The notes under the pieces: model-generated | Told to the model about the DNA's origin: nothing | What the model saw: the letters and a program-made list of their open reading frames with translations, nothing else | Database searches by the model: none | Shown here: positions 8,904 to 16,737 of the stretch, one piece after another | How positions within the stretch are numbered: the first letter of the stretch is position 1 | How the letters are laid out: each line of letters opens with the position of its first letter | Source of the DNA: Bowdeniella nasicola | Lineage (GTDB): Bacteria; Actinomycetota; Actinomycetes; Actinomycetales; Actinomycetaceae | Length of the DNA stretch: 64,000 bases | Direction: 5' to 3' | Assembly: GCF_900107735.1 (NCBI RefSeq) | Contig: NZ_FNQV01000007.1 | Span: 1 to 64,000 of the forward strand | Made by a program: the position numbers and the translations under genes

Positions 8904-9425
8904 ATGGCGTACTCCCCGCCTCCCTCGTCCGACCTCACCCACTACCTCAACCTCACCGACGCCGTCGAACTTGGCTTCGGCGCGTATCAGACCCTTCGGC
9001 GATACATCGCCCAGGACAAGCTTCCTGCGGTCAAGGTTGGAGGCCGCATCAAGGTTCTGCGGTCTGACGTTAATGCCCTCGCGGTCCCAAAGCGACAGCC
9101 CACCTTCGAGGAGGTCGAGGCCGCCCATGCAGGACGAATGACCCCATCGTCGCCGGTGATATGCGATTCATTCATTCGAAAGCCATTCCTCACGGTGAGA
9201 ACTGAAAAATGTCTGCGAGTCGGCCACTGTTTGATAAAAAACTGCAGATTCTTTCGAAAACAGAATTCCGTTCGTCTGAAATCGTTCGGCGCCTTAGCCG
9301 GGAGGAATCAGCGAACGCCGTCCTTGCCAAGGAGAACAGCCCACATGTCCATTCCGCCGTATCCCGACGGATCACATAATTCACCTGCCGATCAGCAGCT
9401 GAACCAACCTCCGATGCAGGAGTAG
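8904..9425 (+). CDS. Excisionase-like HTH protein, fused by read-through to the next gene
   Basis: From the ATG at 8904, residues 10-60 form an HTH_17/excisionase-like domain: YLNLTDAVELGFGAYQTLRRYIAQDKLPAVKVGGRIKVLR-type sequence with the helix, turn and wing. It is divergent from the serine recombinase, the usual place of a recombination directionality factor. After about residue 80 (position 9145) the sequence stops looking like this family and the frame runs without a stop into the start of the membrane-protein gene at 9345, ending at the TAG there. The gene has probably lost its 3' end. Confidence 0.6.
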   Translation: MAYSPPPSSDLTHYLNLTDAVELGFGAYQTLRRYIAQDKLPAVKVGGRIKVLRSDVNALAVPKRQPTFEEVEAAHAGRMTPSSPVICDSFIRKPFLTVRTEKCLRVGHCLIKNCRFFRKQNSVRLKSFGALAGRNQRTPSLPRRTAHMSIPPYPDGSHNSPADQQLNQPPMQE

Positions 9426-10130
9426 GGCCAGCAGCCGCATTACGAGCAGCAGGGACCCCAAGAACAGTACGGGCAGCACCAGGGCTACCGAGAGCAGAAC
9501 GGCGCGGGCGGCGGCGCTGCGCACGCATCAGCGCAGAAGAACCCGTACTTTGATTTCACTGGATACCAGTTCCGGATGCCCACATCGTGGCCGAAGTCGG
9601 CAGGAGATGCGCTTCCGTCAATGCGCGGTGGATTCGGCAAGATCTTCAAGACCGCTGACATGCCCATGGATGCCAGAATCGGCTACTGGATCTGGCTCGT
9701 CGGCTGCGTCTTGACCATTATCGCCTGGTTCTTTTCGAACATGGCGATTGTGATCGGCATTGTCGTCAGCTCGCTGACCCTCGTTGGAGCAGGAATGATG
9801 AGTCTCTTCGGCGAAATCCGCTGGGGCGTCGTCATCGCCTTCTTCGCGACGATGATCCTGCAGCTGATCATGCTGCTTCTGCAGCTGGCGCTCACCCTGA
9901 AGATCAGGGAAGGCTCCGAATGGGCGCGAGCAGGCCTGACAGCCATCACAGTGCTCACCATCGTCTACTCGATCATCCTCACCATCGCAGGTCTCGAATC
10001 CGGTGGTGAAGCGATCGCAGTGGCCATCATCTCGACCCTTCTGATTGCGTTTTTCTGGCTGCCGCAGGCAAACGCATGGTTCATCAGAACCACTGAAGAA
10101 GCTGACCGGGCGTCGGGCATGAACCCCTAG
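9345..10130 (+). pseudogene. Multi-pass membrane protein gene interrupted by one in-frame TAG
   Basis: The ATG at 9345 follows AAGGAGA by 9 bases. The frame reads a Pro/Gln/Gly-rich leader, meets TAG at 9423-9425, then continues in the same frame with QQPHYEQQGPQEQYGQ and on to about four membrane helices (IGYWIWLVGCVLTIIAWFF, VSSLTLVGAGMMSLF, WGVVIAFFATMILQ, and one near TVLTIVYSIILTIAG) before the real stop at 10130. A CAG-to-TAG change in a Gln-rich tract explains it. Without the stop the protein is about 261 residues; function unknown. An in-frame ATG at 9576 could give a shorter product containing all the helices. Confidence 0.7.
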
Positions 10131-10155
10131 CCGCACAGCTGATTTCAGAAGTGAC

Positions 10156-10196
10156 CGAAGAGCGTTCCCTAGTCGATAACCAGGGAACGCTCTTCG
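10156..10196. terminator. Strong bidirectional terminator hairpin
   Basis: A perfect 15-bp stem, cgaagagcgttccct (10156-10170) with agggaacgctcttcg (10182-10196), and an 11-base loop. It sits between two convergent genes and includes the stop codon of the minus-strand one. There is no long T run, but the stem strength and position fit a terminator used from both sides. Confidence 0.7.
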
Positions 10197-10498
10197 CTTA
10201 CAACGAGCACCCCTGCTCCCCGAAGCGCTTCTCCGAGAACATCGTTGACCGCCCACTCAAGAGAGTCAAGGGCGTCTTCTCCCCCGCTGATGGCATCAGC
10301 CTCGCAGTCGCTGACGCGGATGAGCGCGGCCCCGCCAATGGACACAACGCCATCATCGTCAGAGCCGTGTTCTTCAACTATGCGCGCCCACGCGGGGTCC
10401 AGCGCACCCGGGGTGCAAACACGCACCCGGACTCGGTATGCCAGGTCTTGAGTTGTGTGCCGATCAAACCAGTCATCAGACACTTTCCACAATGTCAT
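10169..10498 (-). CDS. Hypothetical protein, 109 residues
   Basis: I do not recognise this family. The acidic protein begins MTLWKVSDDWFDRHTTQDLAYRV and ends in VVSEERSLVID, with no membrane segment, cysteine pair or known motif. Its stop codon lies inside the hairpin at 10156-10196, which supports it being a real gene served by that terminator. The ATG at 10498 lacks a strong ribosome site. It lies just outside the first ychF-end repeat, so it belongs to the flank rather than to the inferred element. Confidence 0.5.
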   Translation of the reverse strand: MTLWKVSDDWFDRHTTQDLAYRVRVRVCTPGALDPAWARIVEEHGSDDDGVVSIGGAALIRVSDCEADAISGGEDALDSLEWAVNDVLGEALRGAGVLVVSEERSLVID

Positions 10499-10550
10499 GC
10501 TTCAAGTATCAGACCAGACAGCAGACACTGCAATGAGCGGGGCACCCCGC

Positions 10551-10582
10551 TAAACGTTGAACCTGAACTCGACCGCGTTCCG
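10551..10582. repeat. ychF-end repeat, copy A (outer left attachment-site remnant)
   Basis: Contains acgttgaacctgaa, identical to the end of ychF; over 23 bases it differs from the ychF copy at only two positions, and it matches copy B at 28 of 32 positions. On the minus strand it reads R-N-A-V-E-F-R-F-N-V-stop. About 110 bases of sequence without a gene follow before the VOC remnant. Confidence 0.7.
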
Positions 10583-10694
10583 TAACCGATTGCAGTCTGC
10601 GCAGCAGACCCCCTGGGCTCGCGATTGGAGGATCGGAGGGCGGCACGCATCACGATGGACGTCGTCTATGTGAACCCGAAACCAGCCAACCTCT

Positions 10695-11138
10695 TCATCT
10701 CACGAGAAGACAGAAGGGATGCCCGGCGGGATCGGCCAGCACGTAGAGCGGTTCGTCGGGATCGTCAGTGCGATCAAGCAAGACCCGAGCCCCGATGGAC
10801 TCGGCACGTTCTCTATGTCGCTCAAGTTCGGCGACGCTGGAGACGGCGAAGTCCATGTGCATCTGCATCGGAACCGCCTCCGACGGCCACGTAGGTGCGG
10901 CCGTGTCACGCTTCTTCTGAATCGCCATGACACGACGGCCTTCAGAGCTCACGAGCACAAGCCAATCAGCCGTGTCGGCGCTGCCTTGGGGCGGCTCATC
11001 CCCCTCGCGGTAGCGCAAACCCAGGAGACGACGCTAGAACTCCGCCAGTCCTCGGCAGTCAACCGCTTCGATGGCAGTGTGTACCAGCTCCGGGAACTCG
11101 CCAGCTTCTGTATCCCCGCCACACACGTCGTGGCTCAT
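10695..11138 (-). pseudogene. VOC (glyoxalase-like) family gene with one in-frame TAG
   Basis: From the ATG at 11138 the frame reads TAIEAVDCRGLAEF, then TAG at 11036-11034, then RRLLGLRYREGDEPP and on to DPAGHPFCLLVR at 10695, 148 codons in all. Family members have a tyrosine exactly there (AEFYRRLLGL), so a TAC/TAT-to-TAG change fits. The C-terminal half shows the VOC pattern MHMDFAVSSVAELERHRERAESIGARVL and the closing DPAGHPFCL motif. A shorter product could start at the ATG at 11018. Its start overlaps the end of the higA fragment by 4 bases. Confidence 0.7.
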
Positions 11139-11270
11139 GCGACCTCCAGTGGTGCGATCTCCGCTAGCTCACGGGCCAGGCGATCTTGGGCCCGCTGCAA
11201 GGCGTACCGCGACTGCACGTTCAGCCAGTACTGCGGCTCGATGCCGAAGTAACGCCCCAGGCGCAGCGGC
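11135..11270 (-). pseudogene. C-terminal fragment of a second HigA-like antitoxin
   Basis: About 44 residues (PLRLGRYFGIEPQYWLNV, SRYALQRAQDRLARELAEIA, PLEVA) align with the C-terminal third of the intact HigA next to it (VRLARYFGTSAEFWMNLQSHYELRIQRAQ). There is no HTH part and no start codon of its own; the frame upstream overlaps the intact higA and is not protein-like. It appears to be what remains of a related but diverged higA, fused in place by recombination. Confidence 0.65.
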
Positions 11271-11280
11271 CCGCACGTCG

Positions 11281-11583
11281 TCACGACACCCGCTGAAGCG
11301 GGATGATACCGGCAACCTCGTCGGCCAGTTGGGCGCGCTGAATGCGTAACTCGTAGTGGGACTGCAAGTTCATCCAGAACTCCGCCGACGTCCCGAAGTA
11401 CCGGGCCAGACGCACGGCCGTGTCGGCCGTAATGCCCCGCTTGCCATGCACGATCTCGTTGATCCGCCGGGGCGGAACACCGATGGAGACCGCCAACTTG
11501 TTCTGCGTGATCCCGAAACCCTCGATGAAGTCCTCCATCAGGATCTCCCCCGGATGGATGGTGGGAATCTTCTCGTTCGTCAT
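11281..11583 (-). CDS. higA: HigA-family antitoxin
   Basis: A 100-residue XRE-type antitoxin that should bind and neutralise the upstream-encoded HigB and repress the operon. It begins with the family signature IHPGEILMEDFIEGFGITQNKLA, followed by the HTH helices VSIGVPPRRINEIVHGKRGIT and the dimer tail RLARYFGTSAEFWMNLQSHYEL. The toxin gene comes first, 11 bases upstream on the same strand, which is the characteristic higBA order. Confidence 0.92.
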   Translation of the reverse strand: MTNEKIPTIHPGEILMEDFIEGFGITQNKLAVSIGVPPRRINEIVHGKRGITADTAVRLARYFGTSAEFWMNLQSHYELRIQRAQLADEVAGIIPLQRVS

Positions 11584-11594
11584 GTTGCCTCCCT

Positions 11595-11876
11595 TCAGTG
11601 GTAGTCGACCAGTTCGACGTCATCGGCCGCGCCATCGGTCCAGCGAAAGCAGATACGCCACTGGTCATTGACGCGAATACTGAACTGACCTGCCCGGTCG
11701 CCCTTCAGCTGCTCCAACCGGTTTCCCGGCGGAACGCGCAGATCCTCCACATCTCGCGCAGCGTGCAGGTACTCCAGCTTGCGAAGCGTCGCGCGCTGGA
11801 GTTTCGGATCCAGCGCGCGGACGTAGATCTCGTCCCAGATCCGAGCCGTGCGCTTGTCGGCGAAGGATCTGATCAC
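11595..11876 (-). CDS. higB: HigB/RelE-family toxin
   Basis: A 93-residue RelE-superfamily ribosome-dependent mRNA endonuclease. Typical segments are MIRSFADKRTARIWDE, the residue run LRKLEYLHAARDVEDLRVPPGNRLEQLKG, and the C-terminal core FSIRVNDQWRICFRWTDG, whose arginines are the expected catalytic and RNA-binding residues. With higA downstream it forms a complete type II toxin-antitoxin pair. The start is 35 bases inside the ychF-end repeat B, so the operon promoter must lie across the element junction or within that repeat. Confidence 0.92.
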   Translation of the reverse strand: MIRSFADKRTARIWDEIYVRALDPKLQRATLRKLEYLHAARDVEDLRVPPGNRLEQLKGDRAGQFSIRVNDQWRICFRWTDGAADDVELVDYH

Positions 11877-11910
11877 GAATCCAGTATATGACGGTAGCCA
11901 TCAATAACGC

Positions 11911-11942
11911 TAGACGTTAAACCGGAACTCGACCGCATTCCG
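11911..11942. repeat. ychF-end repeat, copy B (junction between the two elements)
   Basis: Reads tagacgttaaacc then gaactcgacc on the plus strand; the minus strand gives R-N-A-V-E-F-R-F-N-V-stop. It differs from copy A at 4 of 32 positions. From here to 12168 I see no gene or clear signal. Confidence 0.7.
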
Positions 11943-12168
11943 GTGATTTCGGAAACTTTAGTGCTAAGGCTGTCTCATGGGCTGCCGGAAAGCGGATTTC
12001 TGAGCCTCTGACCTGGGGATTGAAGGGCGTTGCGGCCTCGCATGCACAACCCGTCGGTGGCTGCTGACCACGATAGCACCCAAGGTGATTGGCTGGCCGA
12101 TGGAGGACTGGCCGGCGCAAGTCGCAAGCTGGCCCTCACGCACGCCCGCTCAGATCTGCAAGGTGGAC

Positions 12169-12393
12169 CTACATGTTCGCCTTACTGCCAACGCTCGCCT
12201 GGTAGGGGCACTCTCCGTCGTCGTTCCTCCAGTCGCACGCGTGGGGACCTTCATGGTGGTGCCAGCCGTAATATCGACCAGCATCTTCGGACCAGTGCTC
12301 ACAGCGAGTGATCCTCGACGCGCGATCGGAGTTGTCCTCGGTCATGAGCCCATGATCCCACTCGTTGCTGGCCTCAGGCCCTAGACTGTTCAT
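12169..12393 (-). CDS. Small Cys/His-rich protein downstream of hsdR
   Basis: An ORF of 74 residues (start 12393, overlapping the hsdR stop by 20 bases) or 58 residues (start MTEDNSD at 12345). It is rich in metal-ligand residues: CEHWSEDAGRYYGWHHHEGPHACDW and GECPYQ. No family is recognised. The reading frame follows directly on the restriction operon and its composition is not that of a random shadow frame, so a small accessory protein is plausible, but the start and even the coding status are uncertain. If it is not real, 11943-12373 is non-coding. Confidence 0.4.
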   Translation of the reverse strand: MNSLGPEASNEWDHGLMTEDNSDRASRITRCEHWSEDAGRYYGWHHHEGPHACDWRNDDGECPYQASVGSKANM

Positions 12394-15300
12394 TCCCAGT
12401 AGTAAGCCCTCGGAACCGCTCGAAGAATCCGGTGAGCGCTTCGATGACCCGCTTCTTCTTGTCGCCGTGGTTGGACTCGCGGTTGAACCGTGACACGGGC
12501 GGCAGGATGCGGGTGATCTCAGTTCCGGCCGTGCGCAGCTGGCCGTCCCGGAATGCCGCATCTACGAACGACTGCGTCTCCTCCAGCTTGAGCTTGTGCG
12601 TTTCGATGAGCTCCTGAAGCTCGGTCTCGCGCTTCGCGGCGATGTACGCCTGCCACTGCTCATCGACCGCGCCCTGCAGCGATACCGACTCGACGAAGTC
12701 CTCGACCAGATCGCGCTTGCTTCGCAGGGTCGGGCTCGCATCGACAGCGCGCGTGATCTCGGCGCGGACTTCTTTGTCCTCGCCGTCGCCCTTCTCGGCG
12801 CGGAGCTTCTCGACGAGCATAAGGATGTAGTCGACGTTGATCTCGACCTGCTTGACGAGTTCAATCTCGAACACGACGTCCTCGTTGATGACTTCTCTGT
12901 CGCTGTCGCGGTCTCGCGTGTACTCGTCGCGGAGCCGCAGGTAGATGCTGGTGTAGTCCTGCCGCTGTCGCTCAGTGAGTGGATCGTTGCCGTCGAAGTC
13001 GTCGAACGATGTGAGGATGTTCTGCAGCCGCAGGATTGCGCCGAACAGCTGGATGAAGTCCTTCTGCGCCTGCTCCCCCACGATCTGCTGCCCGATCGGG
13101 AAGTGCGTGAGCAGTTCGGTGACCTTGTCGACGTACGCGCCGTAGTAGTCGCCGTACGGTTTCAACAGGACAACGCCGCGGGCATCCTTGTTGCCGAACA
13201 GCTCCAGCGCGGCGTTCGTCTCTTCCTCGAGGTCGCGGAAGGCGACGATGTTGCCATAGGTCTTCACCGAGTTGAGGATGCGGTTCGTGCGCGAGTACGC
13301 CTGGATCAGTCCGTGGGCACGCAGGTTCTTGTCGACGAACAGCGTGTTCAGCGTCGTCGCGTCGAAGCCGGTGAGGAACATGTTCACCACGATGACCAGG
13401 TCGATCTCGCGGTTCTTCATCCGCTGCGACAGGTCCTTGTAGTAGTTCTGGAACCGGTCGGCGCTCGTGTCGTAGCTGGTCCCGAACATGTCGTTGTAGT
13501 CCTGAATCGCGTCTTCCAGAAACGAGCGCGAGTCAAGGTCAAGCGCATCGGTGTCAAACGCTTCATCATCGAGGATGCCGTCAGCTTCGGCCTCATTCGC
13601 GCCGTAGCTGAAGATCAGCCCGACCTTCAGCCGCTTGTCCGGTGGCAGCTCCTCCATCTGCAGCTGGAACTGGTTGTAGTAACGGCGTGCGGCATCGATC
13701 GACGCGGTCGCGAACAGCGCGTTGAATCCGCGAACTCGTTTCCGCTCCTTGAGCGCCTCCGCCTGACGCCGGCCCCGCACTGAGTCGGCGACGTTCGTCA
13801 CGACTCCGTGCTCGTAACTCGACGAGCGCTTCGTCTTCTGATCGAAGTGCTCCAGGGTGTATGCCACGACGTCCCGGATCCGACGCACGTCCAGGAGAGC
13901 TCGCTCACGGTCGATCGCTGACACCTGCGAGTCGTCGGGGTTTCCGACCTTGATGGTGTTGATGTAGTCGATCCGGAACGGAAGCACGTTCTTGTCCGTG
14001 ATGGCGTCGACGATCGTGTACGTGTGCAGCTTGTCGCCGAACGCCTGCTCGGTCGTACGCAACTGTGGGTTCCCGCCGCTGCCGGCGTTCGCGGCAAAGA
14101 TCGGCGTACCGGTGAACCCGAACAGGTTGTACTTCTTGAACGCGCGTGTGATGTCGGTGTGCATGTCGCCGAACTGCGAACGGTGGCACTCATCGAAGAT
14201 GATCACCGCGTGGCCCGAGAACACTTCGTGGCCCTTGTTCGCCCTGATGAACGTCGAGAGCTTCTGGATCGTCGTAATGATGATCCGCACACCCCGGTCC
14301 TCGAGCTGCTTCTTCAGTACCGCCGTGGACGTGTTCGAGTTCGCCGCCCCTTTCTCGAACCGGTCATACTCACGCATCGTCTGGTAGTCGAGGTCCTTGC
14401 GATCCACGACGAACAACACCTTGTCCACACTCGGCATCTTCGATGCGAGCTGCGCTGCCTTGAACGAAGTGAGCGTCTTACCCGAACCAGTGGTGTGCCA
14501 GACGTATCCTCCGGCATCGAGTGTGCCGAGCGTCTTGTAGTTCGTCGAGATCTGGATCTTCTGCAAGATCCGCTCGGTCGCGACGATCTGGTACGGCCGC
14601 ATCACCAGCAGGTCCCGATCCGCGGTGAGCACGCAGTACTTCGTCAGGATGTTCAACAGCGAGTGCTTCGCGAAGAACGTCTTCACGAACGCCGTCAGCT
14701 CGGCGATCGGCTTGTTGTTCGCATCGGCCCACCAGCTGGTGAACTCGAACGAGTTGCTGGTCTTCCTGCCCTTGCCAGCACCGCCAGACTTCTTCTGCTC
14801 GGCCAGGTGCCTGTTACGGGTGCTGTTGGAGTAGTACTTCGTGAGCGTGCCGTTACTGATCACGAACAACTGCACGTACTCGAACAGACCTGAGCCCGCC
14901 CAGAAGCTGTCGCGCTGGTACCGGTTGATCTGGTTGAAGGCCTCCCGGATATCGACGCCGCGACGCTTCAGTTCGATGTGCACCATCGGCAGCCCGTTGA
15001 CGAGCATGGTCACGTCGTAGCGATTGGCGTACTTCGCCCCACCCTCGACAGCGTCGCCCTCACCGCGCGCGATCTCGTACTGGTTGATGACCTGCAGCCG
15101 ATTGTTGTGGATATTCGTCTTGTCGACCAGCGTGATATTCTTCGTCGTCCCGTCGTCGCGCCTGAGGATTTGGACGTGATCCTCCTGCACACGCACGGTC
15201 TTTTCGACGATGCCGTCGTTGGCACCTGCAATCTTCGTCGTGAAGAACTGCTCCCACTCGGCATCCGAAAAGGTCATCCTGTTGACCCTCTCGAGTTGCG

Positions 15301-15508
15301 CGCGCAGGTTCGCGACCAAGTCCGCCTCGGAGGTAATCGGCAGGTAGTCGTAGGCCTGCCCCTGGAGGAGTCGGATCATCTCCTTCTCGAGCGCGGACTC
15401 CGACTGATACGCATCAGCCTGCGACGGGTCGTGAACGTACTCCGCGACAACCGTACTCTCCGACGAGACAGCGATCGGACCGTACGTACGCGCCGCTGCA
15501 TCGCTCAC
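12374..15508 (-). CDS. hsdR: Type I restriction enzyme, R (motor/nuclease) subunit
   Basis: A 1044-residue HsdR that translocates and cuts DNA when the complex meets unmodified sites. The N-terminal nuclease shows YDVTML near 164 and HIELK at 177-181 (the D...ExK site). The SF2 motor has TTGSGKT at 339-345, FDECH at 438-442 and FGFTGTP near 464. The C-terminal helical region contacts the methylase core. The length is normal for the family and no lesion is seen. Its start overlaps the hsdS stop by 4 bases, so it is the last main gene of the operon. Confidence 0.95.
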   Translation of the reverse strand: MSDAAARTYGPIAVSSESTVVAEYVHDPSQADAYQSESALEKEMIRLLQGQAYDYLPITSEADLVANLRAQLERVNRMTFSDAEWEQFFTTKIAGANDGIVEKTVRVQEDHVQILRRDDGTTKNITLVDKTNIHNNRLQVINQYEIARGEGDAVEGGAKYANRYDVTMLVNGLPMVHIELKRRGVDIREAFNQINRYQRDSFWAGSGLFEYVQLFVISNGTLTKYYSNSTRNRHLAEQKKSGGAGKGRKTSNSFEFTSWWADANNKPIAELTAFVKTFFAKHSLLNILTKYCVLTADRDLLVMRPYQIVATERILQKIQISTNYKTLGTLDAGGYVWHTTGSGKTLTSFKAAQLASKMPSVDKVLFVVDRKDLDYQTMREYDRFEKGAANSNTSTAVLKKQLEDRGVRIIITTIQKLSTFIRANKGHEVFSGHAVIIFDECHRSQFGDMHTDITRAFKKYNLFGFTGTPIFAANAGSGGNPQLRTTEQAFGDKLHTYTIVDAITDKNVLPFRIDYINTIKVGNPDDSQVSAIDRERALLDVRRIRDVVAYTLEHFDQKTKRSSSYEHGVVTNVADSVRGRRQAEALKERKRVRGFNALFATASIDAARRYYNQFQLQMEELPPDKRLKVGLIFSYGANEAEADGILDDEAFDTDALDLDSRSFLEDAIQDYNDMFGTSYDTSADRFQNYYKDLSQRMKNREIDLVIVVNMFLTGFDATTLNTLFVDKNLRAHGLIQAYSRTNRILNSVKTYGNIVAFRDLEEETNAALELFGNKDARGVVLLKPYGDYYGAYVDKVTELLTHFPIGQQIVGEQAQKDFIQLFGAILRLQNILTSFDDFDGNDPLTERQRQDYTSIYLRLRDEYTRDRDSDREVINEDVVFEIELVKQVEINVDYILMLVEKLRAEKGDGEDKEVRAEITRAVDASPTLRSKRDLVEDFVESVSLQGAVDEQWQAYIAAKRETELQELIETHKLKLEETQSFVDAAFRDGQLRTAGTEITRILPPVSRFNRESNHGDKKKRVIEALTGFFERFRGLTTGNEQSRA

Positions 15509-16737
15509 GACGCCAGCTCCTTGAACGTCAGCAGCCGGTCACGATAGTGCTCGTACTGCTTGCGACGGGCAGCGAGCTCGGCCGGGAGACCGATAACGAT
15601 GTCGCCCACAAGAGCGTCAAACTTGTCTAGCGAGCGGACGATTGATTCCTGTTCCTCTAGCGATGGCACAGGGATCTCAATCGCGCCAAGACCCATCGCC
15701 GACAACCTCTTGACCTTTGCGCGCGACACGTGGCGCTCCTTCTGCTGATGGAAATCAGCAGTCTGAACCGCATATGCCACGTACTTCGGGTTGAGCTCGG
15801 AGCTAAAAGTAAACGTGTCGTCGTGCGTCGCGATCGGCTCTTCACCGAGCCAAGCCACTGCCTTCCCCACGTCTGCGACTGTCTCGCCGACGCCAGCGAA
15901 CACAACGCTGCCGGGTTGCGCATAACGAAGCTGATCCCGCAGCTCAGCTCGAACATTCCGCAAGGCCTGTGTCGCAGAAGTCCCGTAGGCAGTGTAGATC
16001 TCTCCGTAGTGGAGGCTTGGGATACCCGACTCAACGACGTCATTCTTGGTGAACCGGCGGCCTCGAACGAACGTCCCTAGATCGGCGAGCCTGATTCTTC
16101 GCCTACCGTTGGCACCCACGAGTTCGTCGCGATAGTGCTTGTACTGGGCGCGCCGCGCTTCCAGCTCCGCTTCCAGCTCCGCTTCCAGCGCCACTTCCAG
16201 CTCAGTGAACTTATCCAATACTCGCACGATCTCACGCTGCACCTCGAGAGGCGGCATCGGGATGCGTGCCTTCGCAACGTTCTGCGTCGAGATCGACGAG
16301 ATCTTTGAGGAGGAGATGCTTCGCCTAATCTGGTCTCTAAACGAGCGGGAAGCGAAGAAGTACGACACAAACTTGGGGTCCATCGAGCTCGAGAACGAAT
16401 AGCACGCATCATGAATCGCGATCGGTTCGTTCCCCAACCATGCGACAGACTTTCCAATGTCTTCAATCGTCTCGCCAGCTGATGCCATGATCACGTCGCC
16501 CGGCTGTGCGAAGCGAAGTGTGCGTGCGCGTTCGTGCGATACGTAGGAGATGCTCTGAACCGCAGAAATGCCGTACTTGGTATATATCTCGCCATAGTGA
16601 ACGCACGGGACACCCTCGTCGATCATGTCGTCTTTGACGAAACGCTTCCCACGCACGACCCTGCCGGCATCACCAAGCTGTTTGTACTCCACTCCGCTCG
16701 GGCATAGTTCCTGGATCAGCTCATCGATGCGGCTCAT
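15505..16737 (-). CDS. hsdS: Type I restriction enzyme, S (specificity) subunit
   Basis: A 410-residue HsdS with two target-recognition domains, about residues 10-170 and 205-380, each followed by a conserved helix (VLDKFTELEVALEAELEA; SLDKFDALVGD) that sets the distance between half-sites. The two domains are clearly related to each other: RGKRFVKDD/RGRRFTKND, HYGEIYTKYG/HYGEIYTAYG, SVAWLGNEPIA/AVAWLGEEPIA. The central spacer contains four 4-residue repeats encoded by 12-bp units. Overlaps by 4 bases with mrr before and hsdR after suggest translational coupling. Confidence 0.93.
   Translation of the reverse strand: MSRIDELIQELCPSGVEYKQLGDAGRVVRGKRFVKDDMIDEGVPCVHYGEIYTKYGISAVQSISYVSHERARTLRFAQPGDVIMASAGETIEDIGKSVAWLGNEPIAIHDACYSFSSSMDPKFVSYFFASRSFRDQIRRSISSSKISSISTQNVAKARIPMPPLEVQREIVRVLDKFTELEVALEAELEAELEARRAQYKHYRDELVGANGRRRIRLADLGTFVRGRRFTKNDVVESGIPSLHYGEIYTAYGTSATQALRNVRAELRDQLRYAQPGSVVFAGVGETVADVGKAVAWLGEEPIATHDDTFTFSSELNPKYVAYAVQTADFHQQKERHVSRAKVKRLSAMGLGAIEIPVPSLEEQESIVRSLDKFDALVGDIVIGLPAELAARRKQYEHYRDRLLTFKELAS
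16156..16203. repeat. Four 12-bp repeats in the hsdS spacer
   Basis: On the plus strand the units are cgcttccagctc (16156-16167 and 16168-16179), cgcttccagcgc (16180-16191) and cacttccagctc (16192-16203). They encode ELEV-ALEA-ELEA-ELEA between the two recognition domains. In EcoR124-type enzymes a change in number of such 4-residue units alters the spacing of the recognised sequence. Confidence 0.85.

Noticed and set aside
7444-9145. The serine recombinase as the integrase of the ychF island
   Set aside because: It lies outside all three ychF-end repeats and looks damaged, so a link to the island is not supported.
9423-11036. TAG codons in two genes considered as recoding (pyrrolysine or stop reassignment)
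   Set aside because: Many intact genes in the window end with TAG, no pyl genes are present, and substitution of Gln and Tyr codons by single mutations is simpler.
10551-11942. Repeats A and B as 3' ends of broken ychF genes
   Set aside because: Nothing upstream of the last codons resembles ychF in either case, so they are repeat-sized copies, not gene remnants.
12596-13783. A 395-residue plus-strand ORF opposite hsdR
   Set aside because: It lies wholly inside hsdR, is made of Arg/Val/Asp-rich shadow sequence and has no domain; hsdR is unmistakable.
16156-16203. 12-bp repeats considered as a CRISPR-like array
   Set aside because: Units are directly adjacent without spacers and encode a coding repeat in hsdS. 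No CRISPR array was seen anywhere in the window.
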